Shown piece after piece: positions 23,700-36,679 of a stretch of DNA of 64,000 nt. This DNA is from Schistocerca nitens (Eukaryota > Arthropoda > Insecta > Orthoptera > Acrididae): assembly GCF_023898315.1 (NCBI RefSeq), contig NC_064619.1, forward strand, positions 481,037,376-481,101,375. Direction: 5' to 3'. The position numbers were made by a program, and so were the translations under genes. Numbering within the stretch: the stretch's first letter is position 1; every line of letters starts with the position of its first letter. The notes beneath the pieces are model-generated. The model had not been told where the DNA came from. It saw only the letters and a program-made list of their open reading frames with translations, and ran no database searches.

Positions 23700-25305
23700 A
23701 TGTGATCTCAGGGGCAACATCTGTTATGACTACACACGAGAAAGAGCGATAAGCAAAGTGGAAGAAGAATGAAGTGTGACGAGTGTAGCCCATGAATTTG
23801 GTATTCCTCACAGCGTTGTTCCGCTAGGGGGATGAGCGTATCGAACCACTACTGCCCAAACCACAGTAAGTGGTTTACCACGGTCAAATACAGCAGCAGA
23901 TGATCGCTATACTGTGTAATATGCGACAAAGGACCCACATAAAACAGCGGGCGCAATTGTAATCATATTTAACTGTACTGATATGGATGCAATCTCACTG
24001 TTTACAATGGCATGGCGACTGCATGGGGGTGGCCTCTTTGTCAGATGACCAGCATGGCGTGTTCCATTGACATGAGCGCACCGGCGGCACCTTGTGCGAT
24101 GGCGTCAAGGCTATAGGGACTGGACCGGCGAAGAACGGGCTGGCGAGCTCATCTCAAACGAGAGAAGGTTCAGTCTGAGTAGCTGCTAGATATGGGACTA
24201 TGTAATGCACCGAGGAACTTTGTCGAACGTGATGGATTGGAGTACAGGTATTAAGGTGTGCGGAGGCATGATGTTGCATCAGCGTACTGACCTCGAAATA
24301 TTTGGTCATGGTACACTCACCGGCAACGCTATAGTGACACTGTACTCCTTCCCGGTGTGAATCATTTCAGGGGTGCATTCGGCTGACTTCATTTTCATTG
24401 ATGCACAATGCAGCAACTGCATCGAACTGCACCGGTGGAGGAGCGCTTGGAATGAGAGGATATTCGGCGAATGAACTGATCTGCCCGTTCCTCCGTCTTA
24501 AATGGCATCGAGCACGTTTGGGATGAGATGGTGAGGCGGACTGTTGCACGTCCGCTCGCACCAACGACCATTCAGCTGTTGTGTCTGCGTTGGTGGAGTA
24601 TTGGAACATACTACCACAAGAACGTCTTACCATCCTCATGTGGAACATGACTGCATGTTGCTGTCCATGTTGAGTACAGGAACATCCTACCACAAGAAAG
24701 TCTTACCATCCTCATGTGGAACATGACTGCATGTTGCTGTCTGTGTTGACTATTGGAACATCCTACCACAAGAACGTCTTACCATCCTCGTGCGCTACAT
24801 GGCTGCGTGTTGCTGTCCGTGTTGAGTATTGGAACATCCTACCACAAGAACGTCTTATCCATCCTCATGTGCAACATGACTGTATGTTGCTGTCTGAATG
24901 GAGTCCTGGAACATCCTACCACAAGAAAGCCTTACCATCCTCGAGTGCAACATGGCTGCGTGTTGCTGTCCGTGCTGAGTATTGGAACATCCTACCACAA
25001 GAACGTCTTACCATCCTCGAGCGCAACATGGCTGCGCGTTGCTGACAGTGTTCAGTATTGGAACATCCTACCACAAGAACGTCTTACCATCCTCGTGGGC
25101 AACATGGCTGCGCGTTGCTGTCCGTGTTTAGTATTGGAACATTCTACCACAAGAGCGTCTTACCATCCTCATGTGCAACATGACTGTATGTTGTTGTCTG
25201 TGTTGAGTACTGGAACATCCTACCAGAAGGAAGTGTTACCATCCTCAAGTGCAACATGGTTGCGTGTTGCTGTCTGTGTTGATCATACACACTACTAAAA
25301 AGCTT
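23700..25305 (+). pseudogene. Tc1-like transposon relic with expanded C-terminus
   Basis: Weak N-terminal trace VTSVAHEFGIPHSVV (about 23775). Then WTGEERAGELISNERRFSLS (about 24120-24180), CGGMMLHQRTDLEIFGHGTL (24260-24320), SADFIFIDAQCSNC as the catalytic-region trace (24385), and HRARLG next to GIEHVWDEM-like bases (about 24500). The ending DHTHY and stop at about 25296 matches the usual RGRHTPY-type end of this Tc1 group. Between LPQERLTIL and that end lies a 76-bp tandem array. Many stops upstream; not active. Terminal repeats were not found. Confidence 0.72.
24585..25290 (+). repeat. 76-bp minisatellite derived from a transposase gene
   Basis: Nine units start at GGAACAT: 24603, 24679, 24755, 24831, 24908, 24984, 25060, 25136 and 25212. 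The spacing is 76 bp except one of 77 caused by a single extra T. In the first unit the frame reads VEYWNILPQERLTIL, part of the Tc1 transposase tail. Because 76 is not a multiple of three, successive units are read in different frames. One plus-strand frame (24753-25298, 181 codons) still runs open through them. Confidence 0.95.
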
Positions 25306-25559
25306 GTTCCGTCTTTTGCAATGTCCAGAAATCGCGGAAACTCCATTTTAATTATTGCCTTTGAATAACAGTGCCATTTCTGTACACCTCATTCCATGTT
25401 CTTTGCAGTTCCCTTCTGTATTATACTGTAGCTGTGATTTCTATGTGTGGTCGAATATTCAGCGAGCTTTGTCACTTGGTAGAGACGCATCATGTGGAAG
25501 TTACTTTCGTCCATAAGTTTGAGCAACGGGTTACTCACAAACCGCCCTAGACGATTCTC
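25306..25559. other. unassigned DNA
   Basis: No recognisable feature. Confidence 0.3.
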
Positions 25560-25762
25560 ACTTTACAAGGAATGTATTCGCAGTTGCGAATGTGGACAAC
25601 CATCAGCTGTATAATGGACTGACGACTGTAGGAATCTCTCCCTGACCGGAGCTCGAACCCGGATTTCATGCTTATCGCGACCGGCCGCCTCACCATTTGG
25701 CTATCCGAGAACTACTCATGGCCAGGCCCAAATCTCCACGTATCGTCAACCACATGTCTAAA
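25560..25762 (-). mobile_element. tRNA-derived SINE, second family
   Basis: On the minus strand an A-box-like GATAGCCAAATGGTGAGGCG (about 25717-25697) is followed by a B box GGTTCGAGCTCC (about 25671-25660). This is a tRNA-like head with the first box about 26 bp before the second. The downstream tail runs toward about 25560 (ACAGCTGATGGTTGTCCAC). It differs from the main family. No target-site duplication found, suggesting age; ends approximate. Confidence 0.7.
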
Positions 25763-26390
25763 TCCCGAACTCGTACATTTACTATGTATAATCCGGTACG
25801 TGGGAGACATTTTACTTGAATGTCGCTTGCTCGGTATCGGCGGATAAATACAATATTGCAGTGCAAGTTTTATTCCGAATTACGATGCAAATACAAGAAC
25901 TGATGGGACTACAGCCGTTATGAAATACATGAAATCTACTTGCAGTATATTCCCGGCAACTAACGGGTTCAATGACTGCCTGAAACGTCAAGACGTATTC
26001 ATTTCAAATACTCGTTTTATTATTGAAGCTTTATACACACTTCCTACCAGGTAGCCATGATCGCTAACAGCATTATGACCTAATATAGTAAGAACGTAAC
26101 GGACTGTTCGCAATAAGCTCCTGATCCGGCTATACAGCCGGCGGCAATAAACATCATGGAAGTAGATCCCTGCCACAAACAACGATGGACAGGATATATC
26201 ATTCACTTGCCTAGCAGGGTCACACGTCATCACTCCGTTTGACAGCCCTTTACAAACCATGGAAAAGTCAGCGCAATTTGAGCGAACCATTGCTTCTACT
26301 TGTGCACTTAAGCTACGTTATGTTTTGTGGCAGAGGGTACTTTTGGTACACAATTTTCTAGTTGTGATCATTTCGAGAATCTTCTCTAGG
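25763..26390. other. unassigned DNA
   Basis: Contains a 100-codon minus-strand frame (26290-25988) with several cysteines but no motif I recognise. Likely chance. Confidence 0.3.
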
Positions 26391-27330
26391 AGAAAATAAT
26401 GTTACGCCCGGCTCTTCTTGGAAGCGCATTCTCTAAATTTCCAACAGTGGACCTCTCCGCGATGCTCAACACCTCTTTTACAGCGCCTGTGATTGGTGTT
26501 TATTGAGTATTTCGGTAACGCTCTCGCTTACCAACGACCCCATGATGAAACACGTGACTCTTCATCGCATCTTCTGTCCGTCTTCTAGTAATCCTAACCG
26601 ACAATCGTCCAAGATTGATGACAAATACACAACCAATTGCCGAACGAGTGTTTGGAAAGCCATTTCTCTTGTGGATGATGTAATTCTCTTCAGACTGTTC
26701 CAGTATATCTTTGTGGTCTTGGCTCTTTAGTCCGCATGGGATGGACATTCTAAGGCATTTTCAGGTTGTTATTGTATCTAATGTTTTCTCGTCAATCTGT
26801 TCACCCCATGCCCGTGCAATACGTTACCTTTAGGGTCAACTAGACCAATCGTGACTGCTTGCAGATCTTCCTGCATTTCGATTCAGTAGTCTGGTGTTTC
26901 ATCCTTCCTGTAGACAAGAGCATCGTCTGCGAACAGGCGCGTGGAGCTTTTGACGTTATCCGCTACGTCATTTACACAGAGAGTGTTGCAAACATTACTA
27001 GCCCTGTAGAAGCCCTTTGGCTAACGCCTAAAATTACCATTACACAGATAGATTCTTTCCCTCTTAAGTTGCACCTTTTGATTAAGTCTGCTACTCCGTA
27101 AGCTTGCACTTCGCTTGTGGTTCGCAGAGATTTTTCTATGGTGTTTACTGGAAGATGGTCTACAAAGTCTCAGGCGAATAACATATATGGTTTAATAATG
27201 AATAAAAAAATAACTGCTCTACGAAATTACACTCGCCTTACGATGAATGGTTGCACGAAAAATCCATTCTCCATTCGATAAGAGCAGAGACTCTATCAAT
27301 GAAGCAAATCACTGAATTCTATGATTCTAC
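26391..27330 (-). pseudogene. jockey-type LINE reverse transcriptase remnant, antisense
   Basis: On the minus strand 26936-26908 translates LFADDALVYR, the RT catalytic motif of jockey-group LINEs with both aspartates kept. Surrounding sequence has the layout typical of antisense locust jockey copies, for example the segments equivalent to VDHLPVNTIEKSL upstream. Stops and frameshifts are frequent and no frame exceeds 82 codons. It parallels the scrap at 5270-5960. Family by motif; boundaries approximate. Confidence 0.6.
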
Positions 27331-29138
27331 CTGCTAAGTCGTTCTCGATAGACAGCGCTGCTACTGCTATTAACAGTTAGCTATTGATTCATAGTATTTC
27401 GCAGATATAGCTTTTATTCTCTTCAGAGTGGAGGAAGATCGCTGCGTGTCAGACGAAATCGCCGGTGTTGTAACAATGATTTCAGGAGTTCCTTTGTTTG
27501 ACTAAAACGTATCTGCAAATTATTTTCGAACAGTAATTGCAGAAATTTATAACCTCATTCCTCATGTTTAGTATCTGAAGTTCTGTTCTAAGCTTATTGC
27601 ATTGAAGGATGGGATATATTTTGCAAGACCTCAGCAGCAATTTTTGCAGAAAATGACTTGCTTACCAAATACACTTTTCAGAATTAAATTAGCTTTCCAG
27701 TGACGAGATATCCAGTAAATTCAAAGCTTTCGGCAACTTGAGCTATAATTTTATCTTACACTTCTTTTAAAACAACATTTTTTGCAATTCGTTCTCCTGT
27801 CTCTACTCTTCGCAGGATGGAGCGGCTCTCTGCACGTCGAAATCATGTCAGAAATGTTACCTCGGTTATATTTTTGCAATGTTCTACTCCTTGTTGTACA
27901 CTTTGTGGGTCAACTAATCATTTTTGTAATTGTCAGTACAAAGCAACGTTGGCACTGTATGATTGTAAATATAGGCAAACAAAACTGAAAAGCTGTGAGT
28001 GCCTTAATTTCAGACGGAGGTCTGATGTTTAAGTAATTGTAGTGATTTGTCGTGATGGAAGCTCGGTTTCTTCCAGGCATTCTACGAGACACTATTTTCA
28101 TACACAATTGCACAGTTCTTGAAATAAAATTCGACCGCGTGTTGGAAACACGAAGGACTTTCTAGCTCACTATCTCAATTAGCACAGTTATTCGCTGTGA
28201 AGAACTATGGGTAAATCTACGAATATCACTATGGCTAACAAATAATTCTAACGTCCATATTTTGACTCTTCGCTTAGGTTACAATGATTTCCGATTTACC
28301 GGCATAACAATGAACAATATAGGCTGGTTCAAAATGTTCACTGAGAAGAGTCTGAACACCTGAACGACGACCACACCAAACATTTGATCGATTGTAGCTC
28401 TGAGAAATAACTCTATTTGGATTATCCACAGTAGGCAGCAAAGTTTCGCTAAGCGATTTAGATCCTTTTCACGAGGCGTGAGGTAAATGTAAAACCCTGC
28501 TACAGGTTTACCCTCAGAGAAAACATATCATATTACTATGAGTAACAATGACATCGTTTAAATGTCATTGTCTTATCTGCGATAACTGCTGAGAGAATCA
28601 GTAACAGCAACTATCTATTTTACACGCTCATGGTACACGTGCAGCATACAATAATCAACTTTTGAATATGTTTACATGTGACTTTGAAAACAGTAGCCTT
28701 CGAAAGACGATCGCTAAGCACGGTATCATATTTAGCAATGAAATCTAGATGAAATCTAGCAGACGGCAGGAAATTCCTGGATTTGATGAGTCACTGCATC
28801 AGTAAAGTATACGAAATGCGAGCTAGGAAACACCATAAAGTACAATAGACCACGCAGTTTTAGAGATTGTTTAACCATATTTGCGAATTTGATCATTATG
28901 TCTTTCAATTGGCTGCCTACAAACACTATCCAGTTATTGTGAAATACGCCGTTTCCCTAAAACAGTGTGTTCTAGTTGTGCAGTCTTTTTTTTCAGAAAT
29001 TTCTGATATCATCAACGCCTTGTAGCATCCAAATCATTTCGCATCCAGCATTTTCTTTTGCAAACAACTATCACGGAAAACAATCACATTTATTTGTGAT
29101 ATCACATGCAGATATCCAATTTACTTTCTCGTACATTC
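27331..29138. other. unassigned AT-rich DNA
   Basis: Short frames only (up to 78 codons). No terminal repeats, domains or RNA genes seen. Confidence 0.35.
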
Positions 29139-29151
29139 TTAGAATTTCTGT

Positions 29152-29343
29152 TCAAATGGCTCTGAGCACTATGCGACTTAACATCTTAGGTCATCAGTCG
29201 CCTAGAACTTAGAACTAATTAAACCTAAATAACCTAAGGACATCACACACATCCATGCCCGACGTAGGATTCGAACCTGCGACCGTAGCGGTCGCTCGGT
29301 TCCAGACTGTAGCGCCCAGAACCGCACGGCCACTCCAGCCGGC
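29152..29343 (-). mobile_element. tRNA-derived SINE, main family, copy 3 (antisense)
   Basis: Inverted copy: it starts with AAATGGCTCTGAGCACTATG and ends with the reversed head CACGGCCACTCCAGCCGGC. The B box appears as GGATTCGAACC. Bounded by a perfect 12-bp target-site duplication TAGAATTTCTGT (29140-29151 and 29344-29355), which points to fairly recent insertion. Confidence 0.96.
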
Positions 29344-29355
29344 TAGAATTTCTGT

Positions 29356-31836
29356 ATTTTTGTTCTTAGTTTCCTTGATTAACTTGATTTTCGGCGTCAG
29401 TCTCCATAAGTCCTTGACACAGAGCTTATATTCAAGCAAAAGTGAAACAAATGTTTCCCTAAATCTCTGCACTGGAAAATTACACATATGATTTATAATT
29501 GTAGACACTGCACGTCTGATAACTTACGCCTACAAACTTACCACTGCACATCGAATCTTCCCGCGTGATAAACAGTTAACGCTGATCAAATATTTCTTAC
29601 TTAAGTGCAACAAAAACTAGAAAACTCCTGCCTGTCGTCGCTGACTACAATCCTGCTGTTACATTAGTTTCAGAAGTACCATTGCCCACAGGGATCAATG
29701 ACAAAACAGATGTCACAGGTTAGGGAAATGTCACATTGGAGGAACTACTGGGGAGGAAAAGGTACCGTTGTTCCGTGAGGTTCAACGGTAGGAGGGTCCT
29801 GGTGGACACAAGGCCGAGCGTTCCTCCAGCGGTGAGGACAGGAGACACCTACTGCTCCCTCTCCATTCTCCACCCCTCGGTGACAAACTAAGCGGTTGGA
29901 AGGCGGTCTTCGGTGGTGCAGAGCCAGATTTTGCGCATGCGCCGAACGGAGCAAGTGAGAGCTGCCCATTAGTTTCAAGGATGACTGTGGACGTCGTCGG
30001 ATTGTTTCATTACATAACTATTTAATTATCTGTCGTAGAGGACGGAGAATGGATTATTTTAAATTTAAAATCTACGTGCACGTAAAATTCTATTAGTTGA
30101 ATATATCTATGGGGTCCACTGCTCCATTCGTCACATGACGATCCGCCACTGGCTCGTACTTCGTTCACTAAACAAGAGTGCGACAGTGCGTAGTCAAGGA
30201 TAACAGCATTAGCCCGGGTCCCATTCTCTTCTGCTCTGGATCTTATGGATGACGATACCGAATTGAATATCGTTGGATGTCTGTCTGTGGAACCCATAAT
30301 GATTTTTGTAGAACATCTTCCTCGATCTCGAAGAGGGTCGTAATGCGTCATCGTAAAACATGTTCCACATTTCTAGAACCGAACGCCATCAGTGATACAG
30401 GCCAATAACTATGTGTGTTTTGTTGGAAACGAGGTTGACGTGCCCTTTTATGTAGTCACTTAGCACCTTTCACTGCACCAGCTTCTTACGAGAAGGTGCT
30501 GATAAAAGAGGAGCTGAATGTATTCCTGTATGTGACTTCCGTTCAAGAAGCACGAGAAATCTGCATGCAGTAAAAGTATTCTATGGCTGCCCACACATAA
30601 CTTCTCATCGCTCTGCACTGTAGTAAGGAACTAGTTCGATGGGGAAGCTAATACTAGAAGTGAGCATTTATGTTAGAATGGAAAAGTTAATTTGGGTTAT
30701 TGTTTTTGAATTATTCACTTATTAGTAAGTTGGTAACACCACGAATGATTTGAGAAACAGCAGCATTTTGCGCAGCGCAAACGCCACAAAATTCTAGCGC
30801 CGTGAGGTGAGTACAGACAGGAAATTATTCGTTCAGAGCCTTCCGATAACATGCAACCAAAGCGAAAACTAAGAGAGTCACAAAAATTGCATGGCTCGCC
30901 CTATGGTTTTCTGCGGGACATATATTTATAATCAGATGCATCCCTTCCTACAAACATGGAGATGTCTATCGCCAGCAGGTTGAAACGGAATAGTGAATCA
31001 GCTGCAAAGACTGAGGGTCGTTTCAGGTGACTTCTGTCGGCACGAGACAAGCATCAGGAGTCATTGCAGTGCCGAGCTGCAGAATTAACAAGTAAGATAA
31101 ACTGATTTGGGAAAGACAGATTGCAGGCGATATGACAAATAGTAATTGGCTCAACCTGAGACTTCGATATCGCCTGTCAGACTTTAGCTGTGATTTACTG
31201 GTGTTGTGACGGGTGACGTCATACGTGTGTGTAGCGTTGGTTTGTTTTCCTTAGAGGGCGCTGGTAGTGTCATCCTATGCTATGTTTGTTGTTTGCATTA
31301 CATTAATAGAGACCGTTTCAGTTTTTGATGGAGTGGGGATACTATTGAATACACAAGTTTGGTTACTTAAGAGAAATATGAGTTTACGCTGTACTCCGCT
31401 TACGCTCCTAATCGACTAGAGTTTAAACGTTATCTTTGGTTGTCTTGGTAACGTGAGTACACAGTGATTATGATTTACGTGAACTTCGACACATATTTTT
31501 TCAAATGTGACCCAGCATGTAATGGAATGAAACCAATAACTTATTGAACAGTAACAGTAATATCACTGAAATAAGGAAAGCTGATATTTCGAAAATTACC
31601 TAAAACGTAAGTCTTCAGAAAATTATTGTAAATGAAGGCCGGTTATTGTAACGTACAGTGAGAAGAACGCCATGTCAGTAATTGAAATTAATGTACAAGG
31701 TGTACCAGAATTTGTTCATTTGCATAGACGACAGAATAAAGTGGCCAGATCCAGGTTCGTGGGTACCAACTCACGTCTATGTGGTGCCAAAAGTATTCAC
31801 GAGTAGTTTAAGGGATTCTGCGATTTTCTGTTGAGC
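29356..31836. other. unassigned DNA
   Basis: Two minus-strand frames (29978-29745, 77 codons; 30351-30022, 109 codons) lack recognisable motifs and are likely chance. No other feature found. Confidence 0.35.
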
Positions 31837-32372
31837 TATATTGGTGAATACATGTTACTGCGTTTTGTCCATTTCTGCAATTTCTTGCTCTCTTTATCGA
31901 TACTGGAGTAACCGGTCAAGCTATATAGGTAAGTGATATGCTTGTTGCCATATTTCGTTAACTTTCGCGATGTGTTTTGGTATTGCTTTTCCGCCTTCTG
32001 TACGATATTACATTTAGGTTTCCTGTGTTGGTGTCTGGCTTTTCAGTTAGTTGTATATGTAGTGTGATTTCTTCGATACCAGTTTAACCTATCTAATTTG
32101 ATGGTCTATTTTTGCTTTTTTCGTTGCCAACCTCTGCGTCCTATTCATCATCGTATTATTCTTGTTGTTCTGGTTTGTATACTTTAGTATTTCCACGATA
32201 CCGTGGCTTTCATATGAGAATTTCTCTCCCCAATTTGCCTAGTTTCCTCGTCAGGCCCAATATTTATTATTCAGAATTTCTATGTTTACGAATTTGATTT
32301 TTATATTTTGGTGACTACATATTACCGCGTTGTGTCCATTTTTGCAATTTCTTGCTCTCTGTATCGATACTG
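31837..32372. repeat. pair of 75-bp direct repeats enclosing 400 bp
   Basis: The segments 31837-31913 and 32304-32372 share TTGGTGAMTACATRTTACYG and, after CGTTKTGTCC, GCAATTTCTTGCTCTCT with KTATCGATACTGG. The spacing is 465 bp. The intervening sequence has no coding frame of note. This could be two related unit edges or short terminal direct repeats of an unknown element. Confidence 0.65.
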
Positions 32373-35300
32373 GTGATTATGACGTCTTGATGGCCATTTT
32401 TAAATCAAATTTGTGTTGCATTTTGAGGCTTGTGATGATGTCATTGGTCAAAGTGGACAGGTGTTACCAGAGGCTCTCGTTTACCCCAGTAATTCACCAT
32501 ATTTGTGACACAGTGCCGTACATCTGGCCGGGACAGTGCGCTCCTGTTTGGCCTTAGGACTGTACGTCAGTCTCAATTGACTTAACAGAAGACAGCTAAA
32601 AGCAGGGGAGGGGCTGACACAGCGGCGACTGTCATCTCCAGACCACGTCACGGCCGGGCACAGCTGTTAATCATTTTAGTAAAGACGTAATGCGTTATTA
32701 TGTCGCAGGTTGCCAATAATTTAACGTGTGAGGTAAATTTATCGGTTGAAATTCTCGAGCGATGTACTGTGGTGCTGTAACGATATAGAAGCTCACAGTT
32801 ATTGCCCCAGATTTAAGCATACTGTTAAATTATATAGGCAAACATCAGCCCGCTCCATTTGGTCTTTTCCAAGGTCACCTGCAAGCAATAAATATCGAGA
32901 GCGTGGATGTCATGGCACCAGATATCGACTAGTTAGCTTGCGTTTACAGCGATGTAATAGTGAATACTATCGGCAGTGCTCTATAGACGAGTGAGATGAA
33001 GCAAGAGCTTTGTCGACTTGCTATACTCCCACCTGGGACGAGGTACTTACGAGAGTGCATACTGTGGAAAGTGATTTACACTTTTTAAGATAATTTCGTG
33101 GCTTGTCGCCGGAAGACGTGTGTGAAAATGTTTTTACAATACGATCGACGTTGATCTCCCGTTTTAGTTATACTGTATGAAATGTACAAAAGCACTACGA
33201 TGAGAAAAACACGTACTTCGTTGGATGTCAGCTGACAATAGAACTGAGTATTCTTTCAGTCCCTTTATGGTTTAAAGAATATGCTTTAGAAATTACTACT
33301 ACAGAAAGTGAATTAAATACAAATACGGTTGGCGATTACTGCGGTTGTGGCCTTGAGGTGTGTTATGTGATAATGGCGAATTATATTTATATCAGTAGCT
33401 GCACGTTTACAATTTGCGGTTAGATAGCAAAAACTTTCCTTGCAACACGTTCAGAGTTTCTCTGAGAGTATCCGCCGACTAGTGCATAGCAGTGCTCCAG
33501 AATGCAGTTGATTTGGAAATTACTCTAAAATTCGGTATACTTTGACACTTGACTGCAAGACGTCTCAACAATACATTTATTGTGAAGGAAATAGGAACTT
33601 TTTGTTTGAAAGGCAGTTGTATATGACATAATTAACGAAGTATTATGAGAGCATAGTGTTGTTAAGTAACAATGCTGCAGGAGATCTTTTCCGATTCTAG
33701 TGAAGTAATACAAATAAGTGTAGCCATTCTGAAACTAAGACTGTATTTGAGTTCATTAATCCAGAGACGGAACGTTTTCAAGCAACTCTGATGCCATCTC
33801 ATGTAACGAGTTCCGAGAGCTGCCGAATCACAACCCTGTATCGAATCCACCTGAGACACCACAAAAGGGTAATGAATCGTTATATGAACAATTCAAACAA
33901 CAATAGAGATGTGTGAACCATGACTTTGGTTTTAATTCAGCTACTTTACTGCACTTTCAATTGCTTTGCTGATACTTGTGCCCATAGTAGCACTCCCATA
34001 AAAGTTAAACTTTCGCTTAAGTCTTCTTAAGTTTTCATTTCTATGTCGTTTCATTAGCCTTCAACTATCGTAAATCAACTGTTCAGAAATTTAAAGAACT
34101 TGTACATCTTCGGGGTATTGGAAACCTATGTTCGTCCATCCATTGAACACTTCTTCGTGTGCTGTGTTATATTACCATCACCAATTTGCATTTTTGAAGT
34201 AAGAGATCAGAGTCCTCCCGATAGGTTAGCCTCTTAGGCTAGCCCGGACGTGTTTCGAGTTGAGCTTATTAAATTTTAAGAGTATCAAACAAATAATAAG
34301 CTAAAATCCGTCAGCTTATGTGTTCTGGTGGTAATATTTTTAGAAATTACATTAAAGTGGTACGTACCTAGCACTCTACTCAACGAAATCACAAGAAAAA
34401 ATAAATCTAGAAGCTGTGTACCTAAGTTTTTGTAGCTATACGAAAGAGAGTTATTGAAATGTTCAAGTCAAATGGCATTCACGGTAAAAAAGGTGTATGG
34501 AGTATGAGAGAAAGATTGTTTTTATTCCGCAGTAGATAGTTTTGCTATGCCATAATTGTGGAAAAATATTTTCAGGTCTGCAAGACCTTAAACACAGTGT
34601 TGCCAAGAGCATTATGAAAGTTATTTAGAAAATTGTGACGAATCAATTCACACTACGATACCGTTACCGTATTGCAAAATACCGACCGCATTTTAGGCAG
34701 AAGAATTACTTGTTTCTCCTTACATTTGTTCCATGATTTTAAACTATCAACTGCAGTAATGTATTGCCTAATAATTTTACTTTAGATCACTTTATTCTAG
34801 TTTTCTATGTTGTAGGTCGGGAGTTATTAGCTGCCATTTAGACTTTCTGTGTATTCTTTCTAGAGTTAGAAGCTACCATGAACTAAACTGTGCTTTATCA
34901 TAGACATTAGAGAATATTCCATCTTTTATTACTGAATTTACAAGTGTGTATGAAAAATTTTTCGCATATTCGTGCTAGGCAACTTGATAGCTGTGTAATA
35001 TAAAATATAATTCTAATCAGTTTTTCTCTATATAATAAAGCATAATCTTAGCCACAACTGACGAAATGTGCTGTAAATAATAACAATATTATTGGGCTTC
35101 AGTCACAAATCCTGATATTTTCAAATTTACTATGCAACAAACCATCACTATATGACGTTTGCTTCTTTTGTGTTTGCGTTATTGTTTCATGTAAAGTCCT
35201 TAGGAAGTTGGGAAGTAAATTATTTATCATTGTTACCTAACGAAATATCTTAAAATTCCCAAAATATTCTTAATCTTTTTCATTATTTTTTATGGGACAA

Positions 35301-35845
35301 TTTTTTTTCATTTTGTAGTTACCAATACAGCCATGAACGTTACGGAATACTCCAGACTGTGACAAAATCCTAACGTCAAGGTGATCCAGACGTATATGCA
35401 ACGCATCTGACTCATGTCATAGCCCCCACATATCTCCCAAAAGGCTTTTCTTAATTCTTTGTGAAATAGAAAATTTTTTAAATAAACATGTGCCTCCTGT
35501 GACAGCATATTCCTCTTTAACATTACTATAGTCCTGAAACTTTTACAACAAATCCCAGGGGACAGTGCCCACGATATAATCAGCAGTGGACATGAACTCT
35601 CTCTGAATTCTGAGTAGTTCTCAAGGTTGAGCATACGTTCGTTGCATTAACTCCTTCGTTTACTGGTATGACGTTGCATCCACATCCTAATCAACTCTTA
35701 TTCGCCCAATGGAGTCCAATGAAATCGAGCACTACTGTGAAAACACTAAGAGTCTGCAGTTTATGTGTGGCACTTGCAAAACAACTCGTCACGCTCCTGT
35801 TACTAACAGATGCTGTGTCCACGTACCTATCATATCATATTCAGG
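32373..35845. other. unassigned DNA
   Basis: The largest frame is 108 codons on the minus strand (35634-35308; contains EICGGYDMSQM), with no family I recognise. There are no repeats with clear ends and no RNA genes visible. Confidence 0.35.
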
Positions 35846-35847
35846 TA

Positions 35848-36201
35848 TGCTGATCAGCCAGACTATTATGACCACCGACCTACTGTCGATCAGTTCAGGC
35901 ACAGGAGGGGAACACAGAGCTGTGTTCGAGTTGATGTGTTGGCCGTCCCATATCGCCACAGCTGAACCCGATCGAATAAATCTGGGATGTGTTTCAACGT
36001 GGTGTCAAGCTCATTTCCCCCCACCATGGAATATCCTGGAATTAGGTGATATGCTTGTGCGGATGTGGTGCCAACTCTCTCCTGTGACCTACTAAGGTCC
36101 CATCGCAGCCATGCCGTGGCACGTCAACGCTGTTATCCGTGCCGAAGGCTGACGTACTGGCTGTTAGGTAGGTGGTCATAATGTTCTGGCTGATCAGTGT
36201 A
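35848..36201 (+). mobile_element. Tc1-type MITE, internal deletion derivative
   Basis: Terminal inverted repeats of about 30 bp: CTGATCAGCCAGACTATTAT at the left and, inverted, CTGATCAGCCAGAACATTAT at the right, both continuing GACCACC. TA lies at or near both edges. Inside is only the tail of a transposase. Around 35960 the frame is a degraded LNPIE-x-IWDVFQRG, and further on MPWHVNAVI near the right end. At about 354 bp it has lost the DNA-binding and most catalytic parts. Confidence 0.85.
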
Positions 36202-36202
36202 G

Positions 36203-36600
36203 TACAAGTATAGACAGTCGTTAATGAGTGAATACTGTCTAACTGTTGAGGGCGTCAAATGTTGATTACGTTTTAGTTCCTGTGTTATGTAACGCTATAT
36301 TACATGTGGCTCAGTGAGGTAAAGTGTAATGTCGAATTTACAGGAACTAATTTGTTATTCTTGAAAGCAGCGATTTTTAGTCACTCTAGTCTTTTAAGTA
36401 TTATCCTTAGTGCTAATGATATTGCAGGTAAACGTAACAAATTTTTAAACGGTAGTCCGTGGGCTCCAAATGTTTCCAGTGGTGAACCGTCAGCACAAAG
36501 GTCCTGGATTTCTTTTTGTGTATTTTTTGTTTTCTTTTTTTTCAGTTAATGTTGCTCACATCAGTTTCTTGGTCAAATAAAGATAAGAAGGAATTATTCG
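36203..36600. other. unassigned DNA
   Basis: One 81-codon plus-strand frame (36304-36549) with a T-rich end; no motif. Confidence 0.3.
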
Positions 36601-36679
36601 GGTCTAACCCACCTACATCGACGGAGGAGTAATGACAGATGGAGCTCGCATTGGGGACAAAATCAATCGAGTTTTAATC

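Noticed and set aside
24603-25290. CRISPR-like array
   Set aside because: Units are contiguous 76-bp repeats without spacers and the DNA is animal; it is a tandem minisatellite.
24753-25298. 181-codon frame as a repeat protein gene
   Set aside because: It crosses units of 76 bp, so the amino-acid repeat changes frame each time; it is a by-product of a minisatellite in a dead transposase gene.
25640-25720. tRNA gene on the minus strand
   Set aside because: Boxes are tRNA-like but no acceptor stem pairs and the sequence continues into a SINE body.
34206-34250. Short hairpin near GTTAGCCTCTTAGGCTAGC as a terminator or regulatory RNA
   Set aside because: Stem of only a few pairs in non-coding animal DNA; expected by chance.
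35308-35634. 108-codon minus-strand frame as a gene
   Set aside because: No recognised domain, no neighbours, ordinary length for chance in this much sequence.
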